Positions 62,432 to 64,000 of a DNA stretch of 64,000 nt are shown here, piece by piece; position 1 is the stretch's first letter, and each line of letters begins with the position of its first letter. Position numbers and translations under genes: made by a program. The DNA is taken from the NCBI RefSeq assembly GCF_001750145.1, contig NZ_CP015733.1, positions 1 through 64,000 on the forward strand. The letters run 5' to 3'. The notes beneath the pieces were generated by a model. The model had not been told where the DNA came from. It saw only the letters and a list, made by a program, of their open reading frames with translations, and searched no databases. The stretch comes from Arthrobacter sp. U41. Lineage in GTDB: Bacteria > Actinomycetota > Actinomycetes > Actinomycetales > Micrococcaceae.

Positions 62432-62935
62432 ATGAATACATCCACACCAGCAGGGACTGGACAGCCCGTACCGGAAGAAATAGCCAGCCAGGACCAAGGA
62501 TCAGCGGAGCAGGGCCCGCGTTCCAACCGGTCGGCACGCAGGACCTTTACCGCCGAGTTCAAACGCGCGATCGTCCAGGAATACGATGCGGCACCGAACG
62601 GTTCCAAGGGCGCAGTGCTACGCCGCGAACGGCTCTACGATTCCCATATCCAGGAATGGCGGGCCGCGTTCGATGCGGGCAGGCTCGCGAAGCCGGCGGC
62701 ACGCCGGGGCCGGCCGAAGAACACGGACGAGCAGGCCCAGATCGCCCAGCTGACCAAGGACCTGGTCGCGGAGCGGGCCGCACACGAGCGGACCCGCGGG
62801 AAGTTGGCTTCCTCGGATGCCGCCCTGGATACCTTGGGAAAAGGAGTCGCGTTCTTGGAAGCTCTCTCATCGAAGAACGCGCAATCACCAGCACCGCACA
62901 CCAGTCGTGGCAATCAGCAACCGCAACGGAACTGA
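62432..62935 (+). CDS. IS3-family transposase OrfA, copy B
   Basis: Same 167-residue helix-turn-helix and coiled-coil protein as copy A, with the slippery GGGAAAA at 62836-62842. An in-frame fusion to the upstream membrane-protein start exists by chance and is not the likely start; GGAGGG precedes ATG 62432. Confidence 0.88.
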   Translation: MNTSTPAGTGQPVPEEIASQDQGSAEQGPRSNRSARRTFTAEFKRAIVQEYDAAPNGSKGAVLRRERLYDSHIQEWRAAFDAGRLAKPAARRGRPKNTDEQAQIAQLTKDLVAERAAHERTRGKLASSDAALDTLGKGVAFLEALSSKNAQSPAPHTSRGNQQPQRN

Positions 62936-63939
62936 CCGGGCACCTCGGGGTGGTGAGGGCCTGCAGGCTGGTGGGCCGCTCCCGGGCCACCCATCACCGG
63001 CAGGCCGCGCCCAAGCCCCGGATGCACGGGCCCTGGCCCAAGGCCCAGCACCCGGCGGAGCTCTCGCCGGCCGAGCGTGCCGAGATCCTGTCGGTGCTCA
63101 ACCGCCAAGACTACGCGAACCTTTCACCGACCCAGGTCTATGTCCGTGAGCTGGACGAGGGGCGGTACTGGTGTTCGCAGCGCACCATGTATCGCGTGCT
63201 GGCGGACGCGAAGATGGGCGGGGAACGCCGACGGCAAGCCACTCATCCGACCAAGGTGATTCCGGAGCTCATGGCCACAAAACCGTGCGAAGTGTGGTCC
63301 TGGGATATAACGAAGATGCGTGGCCCGGCGAAGGGAATCTGGTATCACGCCTACGTGGTGCTGGATATTTTTTCCCGTTACGTGGTGGGCTGGCGCATCG
63401 AGCGTATCGAGGACGGCCAGCTGGCCGCGGACCTCGTGCAGGAGATTGTCGCCGAGACCGGTGGTAACCCTCCGGGGTACCTGCACGCCGATGGTGGGGC
63501 GGCGATGACGTCCAAAGCCCTTGCCTCGATGCTGGTGGACATGGATATCACCAGGTCGCATTCCCGAGCCCATACATCGAATGACAATCCGTTCAGCGAG
63601 GCCCAATTCAAGACCATGAAATACACCTCTGACTACCCGGAACGGTTCGACTCCGTGAACGAGGCCAGGACCTGGATGGAAGGATTCACCGCCTACTACA
63701 ACCACGAGCACAGGCATTCCGGGATCGGCTATCACACCCCGGCCAGCGTGCACTACGGCACAGCCGAGGACGTGCGTGAACAACGCCAGCACACCCTGGA
63801 CCGGGCGTACGGCGCGCATCCCGAGCGGTTTGTCCGCCGTCCTGCCGCACCTCCGCTGCCGCTGAAGGCGGCGATCAACGACCCGGCAAAAAGAGCCGCG
63901 CCCTCGGTGCATTTACAACAACCACTACGTCTCATTTGA
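62839..63939 (+). CDS. IS3-family transposase OrfB (DDE) frame, copy B
   Basis: Same DDE core as copy A, entered by the -1 slip at 62836-62842. Intact. Confidence 0.88.
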   Translation, partial: KRSRVLGSSLIEERAITSTAHQSWQSATATELTGHLGVVRACRLVGRSRATHHRQAAPKPRMHGPWPKAQHPAELSPAERAEILSVLNRQDYANLSPTQVYVRELDEGRYWCSQRTMYRVLADAKMGGERRRQATHPTKVIPELMATKPCEVWSWDITKMRGPAKGIWYHAYVVLDIFSRYVVGWRIERIEDGQLAADLVQEIVAETGGNPPGYLHADGGAAMTSKALASMLVDMDITRSHSRAHTSNDNPFSEAQFKTMKYTSDYPERFDSVNEARTWMEGFTAYYNHEHRHSGIGYHTPASVHYGTAEDVREQRQHTLDRAYGAHPERFVRRPAAPPLPLKAAINDPAKRAAPSVHLQQPLRLI

Positions 63940-63953
63940 TTTGACAAATTCCG

Positions 63954-64000
63954 AGGGCCGGCTGAAGCTCTTTCCCGTGGTCACCTTCAGTGGGTACTGG
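63954..64000 (+). pseudogene. Membrane-protein gene, continuation after IS3 copy B
   Basis: After the duplicated AGG the frame reads GRLKLFPVVTFSGYW to the end of the window. It completes the reading frame started at 62279. Confidence 0.65.

Larger units (their letters stand above)
62358..63953 (+). mobile_element. IS3-family element, copy B
   Basis: Second 1596-bp copy, same orientation as copy A, 38.5 kb to the right, with AGG on both sides (62355-62357 and 63954-63956). Confidence 0.9.

Noticed and set aside
62279..62935. Fusion of the membrane-protein start with transposase OrfA as a single 218-residue protein
   Set aside because: It is an accident of the IS insertion. OrfA has its own ribosome site and start, identical to copy A.
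23839..63953. Composite transposon bounded by the two IS3-family copies
   Set aside because: The outer flanks do not share a duplication; each copy has its own (TTG; AGG). Kept only as an instability finding.

Overview
The window is high-GC actinobacterial DNA, most likely from the Arthrobacter/Pseudarthrobacter group (Micrococcaceae). The evidence is the base composition, a ClpC with the actinobacterial domain layout, an Lsr2-type nucleoid protein, a PAS-ANTAR regulator, and frequent GTG/TTG starts with purine-rich ribosome sites. It reads as a plasmid or plasmid-derived genomic island rather than core chromosome: ParB-like and KfrA-like genes are present, defence genes are frequent, and there is a deep pile of nested mobile elements. 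I saw no rRNA, tRNA, CRISPR array or recognisable replication initiator.

Layout. 0-5.4 kb: a gene running off the left edge, a cupin gene, a serine recombinase, and an intact IS21-family element with its target duplication. 5.4-23.4 kb: resident cargo. This includes a lipoprotein, a GIY-YIG-like protein, membrane proteins, a HEPN-like protein, a four-gene type I restriction-modification operon whose first gene encodes an HsdM/HsdS-like protein with decayed catalytic motifs, two surface proteins, a DUF2130 nuclease-like protein and a small four-gene operon. 23.6-28.4 kb: a helicase-associated-domain gene split by a second IS21 copy, itself split by an IS3-family element. 28.6-35.4 kb: plasmid-type genes (KfrA-like, ParB-like), an IS110-family element, a PAS-ANTAR regulator, and two copies of a conserved leader element.

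35.5-41 kb: a recombinase-in-trio (RIT) element with 112-bp inverted ends. It is embedded between two oppositely oriented fragments of one IS3-type transposase, and another IS3 element sits inside one of those fragments. 41.1-44.9 kb: a large AAA_13 ATPase gene with a zinc-hook motif (RloC/PrrC-like) split by a further IS3-family element. 45.45-56.14 kb: a 10.7-kb Tn3-family transposon with 5-bp target duplications. It carries a complete clpC, a YegP-like gene, a flavin reductase and small genes as passengers, plus tnpR and tnpA. 56.2-61 kb: accessory and defence-type genes (P-loop kinase, abortive-infection C-terminal protein, TmrB-like protein, Lsr2, CoiA-like nuclease). 61.2-64 kb: a solitary Tn402/Tn5053-like terminus, an uncharacterised gene, and a membrane-protein gene split by a second copy of the IS3 element seen at 23.8 kb.

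How it fits together. The cargo is mainly defence (restriction-modification, possible anticodon nuclease, abortive infection, nuclease-like proteins) plus stress tolerance (ClpC on a transposon), held on a partition-bearing replicon. Several disrupted genes can be rejoined on paper by removing the insertion and one target repeat, which makes the order of insertions readable. The strongest novelty candidates are the clpC-carrying Tn3 transposon, the degenerate M-S protein heading the hsd operon, the palindromic RIT locus, and the repeated leader element at 33.0 and 33.8 kb.
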